Source: Niallia taxi (GTDB lineage: Bacteria > Bacillota > Bacilli > Bacillales > Cytobacillaceae). Taken from it: a stretch of DNA of 64,000 nt. Each line of letters starts with the position of its first letter. Position 1 is the first letter of the stretch. The notes below the pieces were generated by a model. That model had not been told where the DNA came from, made no database searches, and was given only the letters and a program-made list of their open reading frames with translations. Shown piece by piece: positions 35,903 to 45,673 of this stretch. The position numbers were made by a program, and so were the translations under genes. The DNA is taken from NCBI RefSeq assembly GCF_004005475.1, contig NZ_RZTZ01000002.1, positions 496,001-560,000 of the forward strand, read 5' to 3'.

Positions 35903-35949
35903 GGTCAGCCCTTTCACCACCGACATTCGTATGGTGAAAGGCTGGCCCT
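35901..35949 (+). other. Strong GC-rich hairpin after xerD without a T run
   Basis: Arms 35901-35919 and 35932-35949 pair almost completely (AGGG-CAGCC-TTTCACCA). It is followed by AAAATAATT, not T. It may protect the mRNA 3' end or terminate poorly. Confidence 0.6.
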
Positions 35950-35970
35950 AAAATAATTATAGGAAATAGA

Positions 35971-35998
35971 TGTCAGACTTCTGACAATGTGCTATAAT
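35971..35998 (+). promoter_or_regulatory. Inverted repeat and -10 box upstream of the deoB operon
   Basis: TGTCAG-ACTT-CTGACA (35971-35986) is a perfect inverted repeat that ends six bases before TATAAT (35993-35998). The place fits an operator over the -35 region. Confidence 0.45.
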
Positions 35999-36065
35999 TT
36001 TTTTGGTTAAAGATACATACTAAAGGGTAAAATAGGATGATTAATTTATATTAGGAGGTAAAAAA

Positions 36066-37250
36066 ATGTCCAAATATCCATTTAAAAGGGTATTCCTGAT
36101 TGTGATGGATTCAGTCGGAATTGGTGAAGCACCAGATGCTGAAAAATTTGGCGATTTAGGTGCACATACCCTTGGTCATATAGCAGAAAAAATGAATGGC
36201 CTACAAATGCCGAATATGGGAAAATTAGGTTTGAGCAATATCGAGGTAATTAAAGGAATTGAAAAGGCAGACAAGCCTTTGGCACATTATACAAAAATGC
36301 AGGAAGCATCAAACGGGAAGGATACAATGACAGGCCACTGGGAAATCATGGGCTTGCGTATTGATACACCGTTCCGTGTTTTTCCAGAAGGATTTCCGGA
36401 TGAGCTTCTGCAAGAACTAGAAGCAAAAACAGGCCGAAAAATTATCGGCAACAAGCCTGCAAGTGGTACGGAGATTCTAGATGAGCTTGGAGAAGAGCAT
36501 ATGAAATCAGGCGATTTAATCGTCTATACATCTGCTGATTCGGTTCTGCAGATTGCTGCACATGAAGAGGTAGTACCATTAAAAGAGCTTTATGAAATTT
36601 GTGAACTCGCAAGAGAATTGACTCTTGATGAGAAATATATGGTCGGCAGAATTATTGCAAGACCGTTTTTGGGTGAGCCAGGTAATTTCAAAAGGACTGC
36701 AAACCGTCATGACTATGCACTTAAGCCTTTCGATAGAACAGTGATGAATGAGTTAAAGGACAATGGGCTAGACAGTATTGCTATCGGAAAAATCTCGGAT
36801 ATATATGATGGGGAGGGTGTAACCCAATCACTACGAACAGTATCCAATATGGACGGAATGGATAAGCTTCTAGAAACATTACATATGGACTTTACAGGCG
36901 TAAGCTTCTTAAATCTTGTTGATTTTGATGCCCTTTATGGACACAGACGTGACCCAATCGGTTATGGAAAGGCACTAGAGGAATATGATGCAAGGCTGAC
37001 AGAGGTATTGCCGCTCTTAAATGAAGATGATTTGCTTATTATTACGGCAGACCATGGCAATGACCCCGTTGCTCCTGGCACAGACCACACAAGAGAATAT
37101 GTGCCTTTGTTAGTATATAATAAAGCAATCAGTGCTGGCCGTGAGCTTCCGTTAAGAGAAACATTTGCGGATATCGGTGCAACAATAGCAGATAATTTCC
37201 AAGTTACTTTACCTAAGCACGGCAAAAGTTTCTTGAAGGATTTAATATAA
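36066..37250 (+). CDS. deoB: Phosphopentomutase
   Basis: A 394-aa manganese enzyme of the alkaline phosphatase superfamily that interconverts ribose 1-phosphate and ribose 5-phosphate (and the deoxy forms). Metal and nucleophile residues are seen in [12 protein letters not shown] (about 11-22), the active-site threonine in [13 protein letters not shown] (about 85), [16 protein letters not shown] and ITADHGNDP. The start has TTAGGAGG upstream. The gene begins a salvage operon with punA and pdp, so pentose from nucleosides is fed to central metabolism. Called drm in B. subtilis. Confidence 0.96.
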   Translation: MSKYPFKRVFLIVMDSVGIGEAPDAEKFGDLGAHTLGHIAEKMNGLQMPNMGKLGLSNIEVIKGIEKADKPLAHYTKMQEASNGKDTMTGHWEIMGLRIDTPFRVFPEGFPDELLQELEAKTGRKIIGNKPASGTEILDELGEEHMKSGDLIVYTSADSVLQIAAHEEVVPLKELYEICELARELTLDEKYMVGRIIARPFLGEPGNFKRTANRHDYALKPFDRTVMNELKDNGLDSIAIGKISDIYDGEGVTQSLRTVSNMDGMDKLLETLHMDFTGVSFLNLVDFDALYGHRRDPIGYGKALEEYDARLTEVLPLLNEDDLLIITADHGNDPVAPGTDHTREYVPLLVYNKAISAGRELPLRETFADIGATIADNFQVTLPKHGKSFLKDLI

Positions 37251-37262
37251 GGAGCAGTGAAC

Positions 37263-38084
37263 ATGGATTATACTAAAATTAAACAATCAGCAGACTTTTT
37301 AAAAGAAAAATATGCAGCAGTACCGAAGCTTGGGCTTATTCTAGGGTCAGGACTTGGTGTTTTGGCAGAGGAAATTGAAAATGCTGTCAAAATTCCTTAT
37401 GAGCAAATTCCTGAATTCCCAGTATCTACAGTGGAAGGCCATGCAGGCCAGCTTGTCTTTGGAACAATTGGCGGTGTTGAAGTTGTCGCAATGCAAGGAA
37501 GATTCCACTATTATGAAGGCTATACTTTCGAAAAGGTAACATTCCCTATTCGTGTGATGAAAGAACTAGGTGTTGAAAACCTTATCGTAACAAATGCGGC
37601 AGGTGGTGTGAATGAAGCATTTGCTCCTGGGGACTTAATGTTGATTTCTGATCATATAAACAATATGGGAACAAATCCGTTAATCGGACCAAATGATTCT
37701 GCATTAGGTGTAAGATTCCCAGATATGTCTGAAGCATACTGCAAGAATTTACGTGCAGCTGCAAAAGACATCGCTGCCAATATTGGCTTAAAGGTGCAAG
37801 AGGGTGTTTATGTCGGTAATACAGGTCCTTCCTATGAAACACCTGCAGAGGTTAGAATGCTAAGAGTTTTAGGTGGAGATGCTGTTGGTATGTCAACGGT
37901 TCCAGAAGTAATTGTAGCAAGACATGCTGGTCTTAAAGTACTTGGAATTTCCTGCATCTCAAACATGGCAGCAGGCATTCTTGATCAGCCTCTTAACCAT
38001 GAAGAAGTAATTGAAACAACGGAAAAGGTAAAAGCAGACTTCCTGAAATATGTTAAAGAATTAGTCAAAGAAATCGGCAAATAG
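37263..38084 (+). CDS. punA: Purine nucleoside phosphorylase
   Basis: A 273-aa trimeric-type phosphorylase that splits guanosine, inosine and deoxy forms to base and ribose 1-phosphate. Typical elements: LILGSGLG (phosphate loop, about 26-33), the GRFHYYEGY segment (about 81-89), TNAAGG (about 111-116) and the base-site glutamate and asparagine in YETPAEVRM and [10 protein letters not shown]. The ATG at 37263 has AAGGAG eight bases upstream; GTG at 37257 is too near. It is pupG in B. subtilis, also after drm. Confidence 0.95.
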   Translation: MDYTKIKQSADFLKEKYAAVPKLGLILGSGLGVLAEEIENAVKIPYEQIPEFPVSTVEGHAGQLVFGTIGGVEVVAMQGRFHYYEGYTFEKVTFPIRVMKELGVENLIVTNAAGGVNEAFAPGDLMLISDHINNMGTNPLIGPNDSALGVRFPDMSEAYCKNLRAAAKDIAANIGLKVQEGVYVGNTGPSYETPAEVRMLRVLGGDAVGMSTVPEVIVARHAGLKVLGISCISNMAAGILDQPLNHEEVIETTEKVKADFLKYVKELVKEIGK

Positions 38085-38104
38085 TAGATAAGGGGATTCT
38101 CACT

Positions 38105-39415
38105 ATGAAAATGCGCATGGTTGATTTAATTGAGAAAAAACGTGATGGACGCGAATTGACGGAAGAGGAAATTTCTTTCATTATTAATGGCTATACGGAT
38201 GGTACAATACCTGACTACCAAATCAGTGCATTCACAATGGCAGTGTTTTTCCAAGGCATGACAGAAAAGGAACGAGCTGATTTAACAATGGCAATGGTTC
38301 ATTCTGGCGATGTCATCGACCTGTCAGCAATTGAAGGAATCAAAGTTGACAAGCATTCTACAGGCGGCGTTGGCGACACGACTACACTTGTTCTTGGTCC
38401 ATTAGTGGCAGCTGTCGGCGTTCCAGTCGCAAAAATGAGTGGACGCGGACTTGGTCATACTGGCGGAACAATCGATAAACTAGAAGCTGTTAAAGGCTTC
38501 CATGTTGAAATCGATAAAGAGGAATTTATTAAACTAGTAAATAAAAATAAGGTTGCTGTAATTGGTCAAAGCGGCAACTTAACTCCTGCAGACAAGAAAT
38601 TGTACGCTTTAAGGGATGTTACGGCAACTGTAAACAGTATCCCGCTTATCGCAAGCAGTATTATGAGCAAAAAAATCGCTGCAGGTGCTGATGCGATTTG
38701 TCTTGATGTAAAAACGGGTGCAGGAGCATTCATGAAGTCATTGGATGATTCAAGAGAGCTTGCAGAAGCGATGGTAAGAATCGGTAATAATGTCGGCCGT
38801 AAAACGATGGCGATTATTTCAGACATGAGCCAGCCACTTGGATATGCAATTGGCAATGCACTAGAAGTAAAGGAAGCGATTGATACATTAAAAGGTCAAG
38901 GGCCAAAAGATTTATCAGAGCTGTGTCTTACTCTTGGATCTCAAATGGTATATTTGGCAGAAAAGGCTGATAGTATCGAAGCAGCAAGAGAATTGTTGGA
39001 AGAAGCAATCAAGAGTGGCAAGGCTTTGGAAACATTCAAGCTCTTCTTGGAATCTCAAGGCGGCGATGCAAGTGTTGTTGATCATCCTGAACGTCTCCCG
39101 CAGGCCCCGTTCAAGCTGGAGCTTCCTGCAAAAGTGTCGGGCTACGTGGCAGAAATCACTGCTGACAGTATTGGTACAGCAGCAATGATTCTCGGTGCCG
39201 GTAGAGCGACGAAGGAATCGGAAATTGATTTATCTGTTGGATTGGTACTTAACAAAAAGATCGGTGACAAGGTGGAGGCAGGCGAATCACTTGTAACCAT
39301 TTACAGTAATACAGAAAATATTGATGATGTGAAGCAGAGATTGTATGAACATATTAAAGTCATAGACAAAAAAGTCGATGCTCCAGAATTGATTTATGAA
39401 GTAATTACTGGCTGA
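38105..39415 (+). CDS. pdp: Pyrimidine-nucleoside phosphorylase
   Basis: A 436-aa enzyme that phosphorolyses uridine and thymidine. The family signature [18 protein letters not shown] is at about residues 109-126; [14 protein letters not shown] and [13 protein letters not shown] are also intact. Domains: alpha (1-65 and 160-190), glycine-rich alpha/beta and the C-terminal PYNP domain. AAGGGGA precedes the ATG 20 bp after punA. In B. subtilis pdp lies in a separate operon, so here the salvage genes are grouped together. Confidence 0.96.
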   Translation: MKMRMVDLIEKKRDGRELTEEEISFIINGYTDGTIPDYQISAFTMAVFFQGMTEKERADLTMAMVHSGDVIDLSAIEGIKVDKHSTGGVGDTTTLVLGPLVAAVGVPVAKMSGRGLGHTGGTIDKLEAVKGFHVEIDKEEFIKLVNKNKVAVIGQSGNLTPADKKLYALRDVTATVNSIPLIASSIMSKKIAAGADAICLDVKTGAGAFMKSLDDSRELAEAMVRIGNNVGRKTMAIISDMSQPLGYAIGNALEVKEAIDTLKGQGPKDLSELCLTLGSQMVYLAEKADSIEAARELLEEAIKSGKALETFKLFLESQGGDASVVDHPERLPQAPFKLELPAKVSGYVAEITADSIGTAAMILGAGRATKESEIDLSVGLVLNKKIGDKVEAGESLVTIYSNTENIDDVKQRLYEHIKVIDKKVDAPELIYEVITG

Positions 39416-39422
39416 TTTTGTG

Positions 39423-39465
39423 AAACAAGAAGGTCGAGGAAAACTCGATCTTCTTGTTTGTAAAC
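39423..39465 (+). terminator. Terminator of the deoB-punA-pdp operon
   Basis: Arms 39423-39438 and 39444-39459 pair at 15 of 16 positions around a short A-rich loop. The T run after it is weak. Confidence 0.75.
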
Positions 39466-39502
39466 TAATTAGACATCCATCTAATCGTTTTGTTATAATA
39501 AT

Positions 39503-40777
39503 GCCGGCTTTTCGGTTAAAGAAAATGCGGGTGGATCAAGTACCGCGTTTGTGGCAGAGTATGGGACTGGTAAGCCTGTTATTGGTATTTTGGGAGAATA
39601 TGATGCATTGCCAGGCCTTTCTCAAAAGGTTTCACCAATTCGTGCTGAAATCGTCGAAAACGGGCCAGGCCATGGCTGTGGTCACAATCTTTTAGGAACA
39701 GCAGGTGTCGCAGCAGTGATGGCGTTAAAGGACAAAATGGCTGCTGAAAATCTTGCAGGCACAATCCGCTACTATGGCTGTCCTGCCGAAGAAGTGCTGT
39801 CAGGAAAGACCTTCATGGCTAGAAGCGGTTTGTTTAATGACCTGGATTGTGCCTTAACCTGGCATCCTGGTACAGCTAATATGACTTCTAACTTCAGCAT
39901 GCAGGCGATGGTTTCTATTAAGTTTCACTTTACAGGCATTGCTGCACATGCTGCTGGCGCACCTCATGCGGGAAGAAGCGCATTGGATGCCGTCGAAATA
40001 ATGAATATCGGTTCTAATTATTTACGTGAACATATATTAGATGGTTCAAGAATTCATTATGTTATCACAAATGGAGGGCTTGCTCCGAATATTGTTCCAG
40101 ATACAAGCACTGTTTGGTATTATATCCGTGCTGCTACAAAGGAACAGGTCGATGAGCTGCTTGAAAGGGTAAAGAAGTGTGCGGATGGCGCTGCTTTGAT
40201 GACAGAAACAGCTGTAAGCTCAGAAATACTAGCCTTTGCCTATGAAACATTGCCGAATGACAGATTAAATGAAGTGATGAAAGCGAATATGGAGGAAAAC
40301 CCGATCTACTTTACAGAAGAAGAAAAGCAGTTTGCTAAGGAGATTATTGCTTCCATTGATCCGAAAATTGTAGAAGGTTCCCAAAAACGAATCGCTGCCT
40401 ATACAGATGAACTTCTTCCAACTGTAAGTATTAACGATCCGAAAATGAAGGAAGTATCTGTCGGCGGCTCAACAGACGTTGGTGATGTCAGCTGGATTAC
40501 ACCTGTTGGCCAAGTGACAACAACCTGTGCACCAGTCGGTGTGCAAGCACACTCCTGGCAAGCAACTGCTTCCTATGGAAGTTCCATCGGGTTTAAAGGC
40601 ATGCATTTGGCCGCCAAAACAATGGCATTAACGCTGTATGATTTGTTGCAGGATCAATCGATAATAAAGGAAGCTAAAGAAGAGTTTACTAAATTGGCAG
40701 CAGCCAAACCGTATGTCCCTGGAATCCCCGCAAATGTTATGCCTCCGAATCAAGTGAAAGAGCTTGTACATGAATGA
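39503..40777 (+). pseudogene. 5'-truncated M20 amidohydrolase (AbgB-like)
   Basis: The reading frame encodes most of an M20 amidohydrolase of the aminobenzoyl-glutamate utilization B group: GILGEYDALPGL, GHGCGHNLLGTAG (metal ligands), the dimerisation domain HAAGAPHAGRSALDAVEIM and the end SVGGSTDVGDVSW. The similarity starts abruptly at about 39503 (AGFSVKENAGGSSTAFVAEYG), which is normally residue 60-70. A stop codon is in frame just upstream, at 39482, and only about 40 bases separate this point from the pdp terminator. The N-terminal part is not found in another frame. A GTG at 39551 could give a 408-residue product, but without a convincing ribosome site. It looks like the outcome of a deletion. 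Confidence 0.7.
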
Positions 40778-40788
40778 CATAAAAAGAG

Positions 40789-41107
40789 GAGGCTGGGACA
40801 AAACAAAAGATAAGCTTTCTAAACACGAATAATAGAATTACAACTAAATTTGAAAAATGAAGGTTGTGTCTAAATAGAATGTTGAGTTAAAGTTAGTTCG
40901 TTTCATTGCGCGCTCGTCCTCGCGCTTTCCGCGGGGAGGAAGCTAAGCCTTTCCTCTATTTCCCTTAGTAGTCGAGTGGCCTCCGCTCCATTCCACTAAA
41001 ATTTCTAATTTATTGTATTTAAACTAAAAACAAAAGACCGAACTACTTAATCCATAGTTGATTAAGTAGTTCGGTCTTTACGCTGGTTCACATACTTATG
41101 TCCCAGC
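40789..41107 (-). repeat. Dispersed MITE-like repeat, copy C (inverted)
   Basis: A 319-bp copy in reverse orientation, bounded by GAGGCTGGGACAAAA and by TGTCCCAGC. Relative to copy A it lacks the segment with the CCCGCAGG arm and the matching CCTGCGGG is altered, so the core stem is lost. The hairpin terminator lies at its right end beside map. Confidence 0.88.
41033..41079 (-). terminator. Terminator of map carried by repeat copy C
   Basis: A perfect 20-bp stem (41033-41052 with 41060-41079, loop CATAGTT). On the minus strand it lies 44 bp past the map stop and is followed by TTTTGTTTTT. Confidence 0.85.
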
Positions 41108-41122
41108 TTCCTTATGTTTTGT

Positions 41123-41869
41123 TTATTGCTCTGTTAATATGACTGGTCCATTAGCAGTAATGGCTAAAGTATGTTCATACTGTGCAGATAGGCTGCCGTC
41201 TACTGTTCGTGCTGTCCATCCGTCTAAATCGACCTTTGCATGATACATGCCTGTATTAAGCATTGGCTCAATCGTAATAACCATACCCTCTTTTAATCTT
41301 CTTCCTAAGTTTGGCGGACCATAATGAGGAATTTGCGGTTCTTCATGCATATTTCTGCCGATTGCATGACCAACAAAATCACGTACGACAGAATAGCCCT
41401 TTGATTCCGCATAGCTTTGAACAGCATGGGAAATATCTCCGACTCTGTTGCCGACAACCGCTTGCTCAATCCCTTTATATAATGCCTCTTCCGTTGTTTT
41501 CAACAAATTTTGCGCTTCATCTGAAATGGTTCCAACTGCATATGACCACGCAGAATCAGCCAGCCATCCATCTAAATTGACGACCATATCTATTGTTACA
41601 ATATCCCCGTTTTTCAAAGAGGTTTTGTTTGGAAAGCCATGGCAAATAACATCATTGACTGAAGCACATGTCGCAAAAGGATAGCCATGATAGCCCTTCT
41701 GCTCAGGAGTTGCCCCTCTTTTGGTAATATATTCTTCTGCAAATCTATCAATCTCAAGTGTAGTAACGCCAGGTTTTATCAATTTGCGGATTTCCTTATG
41801 ACAATCAGCAAGGATTTCCCCGGCTTTTTTCATCTTTTCGATTTGCTCCTTCGTTTTTATATGGATCAA
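41123..41869 (-). CDS. map: Type I methionine aminopeptidase
   Basis: A 248-aa enzyme that removes the initiator methionine from new proteins. Metal ligands are visible in order: the histidine in YHGYPFATC, DMVVNLDGWLADSAWSY (two aspartates), GHAIGRNMHE, TIEPML and EHTLAI. There is no SEC-C extension. The start is TTG at 41869, set by AAAGGAGGAG directly upstream. It is a second map gene in likelihood, because the essential copy of Bacillus sits in the ribosomal protein cluster; B. subtilis YflG is a comparable second copy. Confidence 0.93.
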   Translation of the reverse strand: MIHIKTKEQIEKMKKAGEILADCHKEIRKLIKPGVTTLEIDRFAEEYITKRGATPEQKGYHGYPFATCASVNDVICHGFPNKTSLKNGDIVTIDMVVNLDGWLADSAWSYAVGTISDEAQNLLKTTEEALYKGIEQAVVGNRVGDISHAVQSYAESKGYSVVRDFVGHAIGRNMHEEPQIPHYGPPNLGRRLKEGMVITIEPMLNTGMYHAKVDLDGWTARTVDGSLSAQYEHTLAITANGPVILTEQ

Positions 41870-42035
41870 CGTTTCTCCTCCTTTAATTAAAAAAACAGCC
41901 AATATTTATAGCTTATTTCAAAAGCCGAACTAATTATTCAACAGTTTAAAAATAGCTCAAATGCCTTGTTGTGTCAAGGAAGCCTCATCCATGTCAAATA
42001 GTCCTTTTTTTTTAGAAAAATTATAGTAAATGTCT

Positions 42036-42064
42036 GTATAAAAAAACAACGATTGGAAAAAATG
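42036..42064 (+). promoter_or_regulatory. Candidate sigma-F promoter of dacF
   Basis: GTATA (42036-42040), a 14-bp spacer and GGAAAAAATG (42055-42064) fit the sigma-F consensus GYATA and GGNNANANTR. dacF is a known sigma-F gene. Confidence 0.65.
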
Positions 42065-42093
42065 GGACAGTATATAGAATGGAGGGTCATGAG

Positions 42094-43257
42094 ATGAAAC
42101 GCATCGCAACAATCTTTTTAAGCATGTTACTATTTGCTTCTGTGCTTGCACCAAGCACACTTGCTGCAGAAAAAAGCAGTGAACTGGTGGACAATGTTAA
42201 ATCAGCTATCCTGATTGACAGAGATACGGGTACAGTGCTTTATGAGAAAAACAGCAATGAAGAGCTTCCGCCTGCCAGCATGACAAAAATCATGACAATG
42301 TTATTAATTATGGAAGCACTTGATCAAGGCAAACTCAAGATTGACGAGAAGATTAGAACAAGTGAACATGCTGCATCAATGGGCGGATCACAAATCTTCC
42401 TTGAGCCCGGTGAAGAAATGACAACAGAGGAAATGCTTAAAGGTATAGCAATTGGTTCTGGCAATGATGCAGCAGTTGCAGTGGCAGAGCGACTTGCTGG
42501 GTCAGAGGAAGCTTTTGTAGAAATGATGAACAAAAAAGCAACTAGTTTGGGATTGAAGAATACTGCATTCAAGAATGTTACAGGCCTTCCTGTTGATGAC
42601 CATTTCAGTACAGCACATGATATGGCCATTATGGCAAAGGAATTATTGAAATATGAAGATATCACGAAATTCACAGGTACATATGAAGCTTACCTTAGGG
42701 AAAATTCAGATAAGAAATTTTGGCTTGTGAATACAAACCGTCTTGTTAAATTTTATCCAGGTGTGGACGGCCTGAAAACGGGCTTTACAAAGGAAGCGAA
42801 ATACTGCTTAACAGCAACTGCTGAAAAGAATGGAATGCGTGTAATTGCTGTTGTTTTTGGTGCGCCAACATCAAAAGAGCGTAATGCACAAGTAACGAAA
42901 ATGCTTGATTATGCATTTAGTCAGTATGAGACACACCCTGTTTACAAGCGCAATGAAATGATCGGCAAGATTAAGGTTAGTAAAGGGGAACAAAAACAAG
43001 CTGCGGCAGTTACAAGTGAACCAATCTCCCTGTTAACGAAAAAAGGAGAAAAGGTGGATGACGTGGAGAAAAAAATAACGATGTCCAAAAATCTTAAGGC
43101 TCCAATCTTAAAAGGCCAGGAAATTGGTAAGGTTCAGTTCATCAAGGATGGGAAGGTAATTGTAGAAAGTCCGCTTGTTTCCCAAACAGAAATTAAGGAA
43201 GCTGGCTGGTGGACGCTCTTTAAACGAACGGCAGGAATGTTCACGAAAACAGAATAA
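42094..43257 (+). CDS. dacF: D-alanyl-D-alanine carboxypeptidase DacF
   Basis: A 387-aa penicillin-binding protein of the low-molecular-mass class that trims pentapeptides in spore peptidoglycan. A cleavable signal peptide (1-24, ALA-like site at STLAA), then the S11 domain with SMTK (S62, K65), SGN (S122-N124) and KTG (about 228), and the C-terminal PBP5-C domain with an amphipathic end (WWTLFKRTAGMF) for membrane binding. The ATG at 42094 has GGAGGG seven bases upstream. It precedes spoIIA as in B. subtilis, with which it can be cotranscribed. Confidence 0.95.
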   Translation: MKRIATIFLSMLLFASVLAPSTLAAEKSSELVDNVKSAILIDRDTGTVLYEKNSNEELPPASMTKIMTMLLIMEALDQGKLKIDEKIRTSEHAASMGGSQIFLEPGEEMTTEEMLKGIAIGSGNDAAVAVAERLAGSEEAFVEMMNKKATSLGLKNTAFKNVTGLPVDDHFSTAHDMAIMAKELLKYEDITKFTGTYEAYLRENSDKKFWLVNTNRLVKFYPGVDGLKTGFTKEAKYCLTATAEKNGMRVIAVVFGAPTSKERNAQVTKMLDYAFSQYETHPVYKRNEMIGKIKVSKGEQKQAAAVTSEPISLLTKKGEKVDDVEKKITMSKNLKAPILKGQEIGKVQFIKDGKVIVESPLVSQTEIKEAGWWTLFKRTAGMFTKTE

Positions 43258-43282
43258 AAAATGTCACCATTCCTGTTTTTTT
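43232..43282 (+). terminator. Possible terminator overlapping the end of dacF
   Basis: CAGGAATG (43232-43239) inside the last codons pairs with CATTCCTG (43268-43275), followed by TTTTTTT. The 28-nt loop makes it weak, which would allow read-through into spoIIA. Confidence 0.4.
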
Positions 43283-43311
43283 AGCGAATCAACACTAGTT
43301 TTGTCTTGCTT

Positions 43312-43340
43312 GAAGGAAATGATGGATTCAAGGTAGAATT
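43312..43340 (+). promoter_or_regulatory. Sigma-H promoter of the spoIIA operon
   Basis: GAAGGAAAT (43312-43320), a 12-bp spacer and GTAGAATT (43333-43340) match the sigma-H consensus RNAGGAWWW and RNNGAAT. spoIIA is the classic sigma-H and Spo0A target. Confidence 0.8.
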
Positions 43341-43374
43341 GACTCACTAAACCAAATAGAGGAGGCTATGGATA

Positions 43375-43725
43375 GTGAGTCTTAATATTGAGCTGGAAAC
43401 AAAAAACAATGTTCTTTGTATTCGTTTAGCAGGAGAATTAGATCATCACTACGCGGAAGAGCTACGCACAAAAGCGACAGAAGCGATAGAGAGCAAAAAT
43501 ATTCGCCATATTGTTTTAAACTTAGAGCATTTATCATTTATGGATAGTTCAGGCTTAGGAGTTATCTTAGGCAGATATAAACAAATAAAGCAGCTAGGCG
43601 GAGAAATGGTGATTTGTGCAATCTCCCCGAGTGTACAAAGGTTGTTTGATATGTCTGGCATGTTTAAAATAATGAAGCTGGAAACAAATGAACAATTTGC
43701 ACTTGAAAGATTGGGGGTTGCATAA
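43375..43725 (+). CDS. spoIIAA: Anti-sigma-F factor antagonist
   Basis: A 116-aa STAS-domain protein that frees sigma-F by binding SpoIIAB in its unphosphorylated state. The phosphorylated serine is in FMDSSGLG (S58), identical to the studied protein. It begins with GTG at 43375, with AGAGGAGG about ten bases upstream. The stop codon is directly followed by the spoIIAB start, which implies translational coupling. SpoIIE, which dephosphorylates it, is not in the window. Confidence 0.96.
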   Translation: MSLNIELETKNNVLCIRLAGELDHHYAEELRTKATEAIESKNIRHIVLNLEHLSFMDSSGLGVILGRYKQIKQLGGEMVICAISPSVQRLFDMSGMFKIMKLETNEQFALERLGVA

Positions 43726-44166
43726 ATGAGAAATGAAATGCATTTGCAATTCAGCGCACAAAGCCAAAATGAATCCTTCGCAAGGGTAACTGTCGCTGCG
43801 TTTATTACACAGCTTGATCCGACAATGGATGAACTGACGGAAATTAAAACGGTCGTTTCTGAAGCAGTCACAAACTGTATTATACATGGATATGAAAATG
43901 ATCCTGATGGAATAGTTTATATTTCTGTCATTATGGAGGATTCCTTCATTGATTTGACTATCCGTGATGATGGTAGAGGAATTATGGATGTGGAAGAAGC
44001 AAGACAGCCGTTATTTACGACAAAGCCTGAATTAGAAAGATCCGGAATGGGATTCACCATCATGGAAAATTTTATGGACGAAATTGACGTGCATTCTAGC
44101 CCTGAAAATGGAACTGAGATCCGCCTGCGCAAGCATTTAATAAAGAGCAAAATGCTAAGCAATTAA
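43726..44166 (+). CDS. spoIIAB: Anti-sigma-F factor, serine kinase
   Basis: A 146-aa GHKL kinase that binds sigma-F in the predivisional cell and phosphorylates SpoIIAA. The N box is [12 protein letters not shown] (about 46-57), the G1 box RDDGRGI (about 85-91) and the G2 region [10 protein letters not shown] (about 112-121). It starts one base after the spoIIAA stop and is followed by sigF after 12 bp. The three-gene order is the standard spoIIA operon. Confidence 0.96.
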   Translation: MRNEMHLQFSAQSQNESFARVTVAAFITQLDPTMDELTEIKTVVSEAVTNCIIHGYENDPDGIVYISVIMEDSFIDLTIRDDGRGIMDVEEARQPLFTTKPELERSGMGFTIMENFMDEIDVHSSPENGTEIRLRKHLIKSKMLSN

Positions 44167-44178
44167 GGAGAATCGCTT

Positions 44179-44934
44179 ATGGATGTGGAGGTAAAAAAGG
44201 AGAAAGAAACGTATTTAAAAGACCATGAAGTGAAGGAGCTTATTAAAAGAAGCCAAGATGGCGATCAGTCAGCTAGAGATACAATAGTCCAGAAAAATAT
44301 GCGCCTTGTATGGTCCGTCGTGCAAAGATTTTTGAACAGAGGTTATGATCCTGATGACCTGTTTCAAATCGGCAGTATCGGGTTGCTTAAATCGGTCGAT
44401 AAATTCGATTTAAGCTATGATGTGAAATTCTCGACGTATGCAGTACCGATGATTATCGGCGAAATTCAACGCTTTATTCGTGATGACGGCACAGTCAAGG
44501 TGAGCCGCTCCTTAAAGGAATTGAGCAATAAAATCAGGAAAGCAAAAGATGAGCTCTCCAAACAGTATGGACGGACACCGACTGTCGGAGAGATCTCAGA
44601 GCATCTTGATATTCCGCCAGAGGATATAGTGTTAGCACAAGAGGCTGCAAGAACACCTTCCTCTATTCATGAAACAGTATATGAAAACGATGGCGATCCT
44701 ATAACCCTTCTTGACCAGATTGATGATGGCAATGAGGGGAAATGGTTTGATAAAATCGCCTTGCAAGAAGCGATTAGGGAGCTTGATGAACGAGAAAGGC
44801 TAATTGTGTACCTCCGATATTATAAAGACCAGACACAATCAGAGGTTGCGACAAGGCTGGGAATTTCACAAGTACAAGTATCGCGGCTTGAGAAAAAGAT
44901 ATTATTACAAATGAAAGAGCAGATGGATATTTAA
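44179..44934 (+). CDS. sigF: RNA polymerase sigma-F factor
   Basis: A 251-aa forespore-specific sigma factor. Region 2 (NMRLVWSVVQRF to DLFQIGSIGLLKSVDKFD and FSTYAVPMIIGEIQRFIRDDG) and region 4 with its helix-turn-helix (QSEVATRLGISQVQVSRLEKK) are complete. AAGGAG precedes the ATG. It switches on dacF, sigG and other early forespore genes. Its stop codon lies in the loop of the terminator hairpin at 44919. Confidence 0.97.
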   Translation: MDVEVKKEKETYLKDHEVKELIKRSQDGDQSARDTIVQKNMRLVWSVVQRFLNRGYDPDDLFQIGSIGLLKSVDKFDLSYDVKFSTYAVPMIIGEIQRFIRDDGTVKVSRSLKELSNKIRKAKDELSKQYGRTPTVGEISEHLDIPPEDIVLAQEAARTPSSIHETVYENDGDPITLLDQIDDGNEGKWFDKIALQEAIRELDERERLIVYLRYYKDQTQSEVATRLGISQVQVSRLEKKILLQMKEQMDI

Positions 44935-44953
44935 TATCCATCTGCTTTTTTTT
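44919..44953 (+). terminator. Terminator of the spoIIA operon
   Basis: Perfect 12-bp stem GCAGATGGATAT / ATATCCATCTGC whose 3-nt loop lies within the sigF stop region, followed by TTTTTTTT. Confidence 0.92.
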
Positions 44954-45052
44954 ATGGAAATATTACCAATTATCTTCCCGCTAATAAATTACCACTTTCA
45001 TGCAAATACTACCATCATCACAAAAACATTAGATGTTAGGATGTGAACATGA

Positions 45053-45673
45053 ATGGCTGAGACGGTTTATATTCGGATGAGAAATCGTATCGAAAAAAGA
45101 TTGAATGAGGATGTGCTGCTGCGAGATTTAGCACAAGTGATTGCTGCTGATGCTCTAATGGAACAATTGGAAGCAATGGTCATTTACCGTATTTCAGAGG
45201 GTGATCGAAATATCATTGTCATTGACAGTACAAGAATTATAAAAGCAATCCGCAGCATCAACCAAGACTTGGAGATACAGATTATCGGCCCTGCACAAAC
45301 CATCATTGAAGTCATCCTCAAAAAAAAGGAAGCATCAATACCGCTTTTTTTGCTAGTTTGGCTGCTTCTTTTTATTGGATCTGCTCTGACTATTATGAAC
45401 TTTCATGAAGATGTTAGTATGCAAGCAGTTCATCAAAAGCTGTATAAAATCATTACAGGAAAAGAGGTGGAAAAGCCTCTTATATTTCAAATTCCCTATA
45501 GCTTAGGTTTAGGCCTGGGGATGATTATCTTCTTTAATCATGTATTTAAAAAGCGTTTTAACGAAGAGCCAAGTCCCCTGGAAGTAGAGGTTTTCTCCTA
45601 TCAGCAAGCTTTGGATCAATATGTAATCATGCATGAGAATAAAGAAAGCATGAAAAAACTAGATGATCATTAA
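45053..45673 (+). CDS. spoVAA: Stage V sporulation protein AA
   Basis: A 206-aa forespore membrane protein with a soluble N-terminal domain (about 1-95) and two transmembrane segments (about 98-116 and 147-165). It belongs to the SpoVA set that moves Ca-dipicolinate into the spore core. The start has TTAGGATG upstream, and the coding end overlaps spoVAB by 11 bp. A sigma-G promoter is expected before it; candidate boxes near 45000 are not clear enough to call. Confidence 0.9.
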   Translation: MAETVYIRMRNRIEKRLNEDVLLRDLAQVIAADALMEQLEAMVIYRISEGDRNIIVIDSTRIIKAIRSINQDLEIQIIGPAQTIIEVILKKKEASIPLFLLVWLLLFIGSALTIMNFHEDVSMQAVHQKLYKIITGKEVEKPLIFQIPYSLGLGLGMIIFFNHVFKKRFNEEPSPLEVEVFSYQQALDQYVIMHENKESMKKLDDH

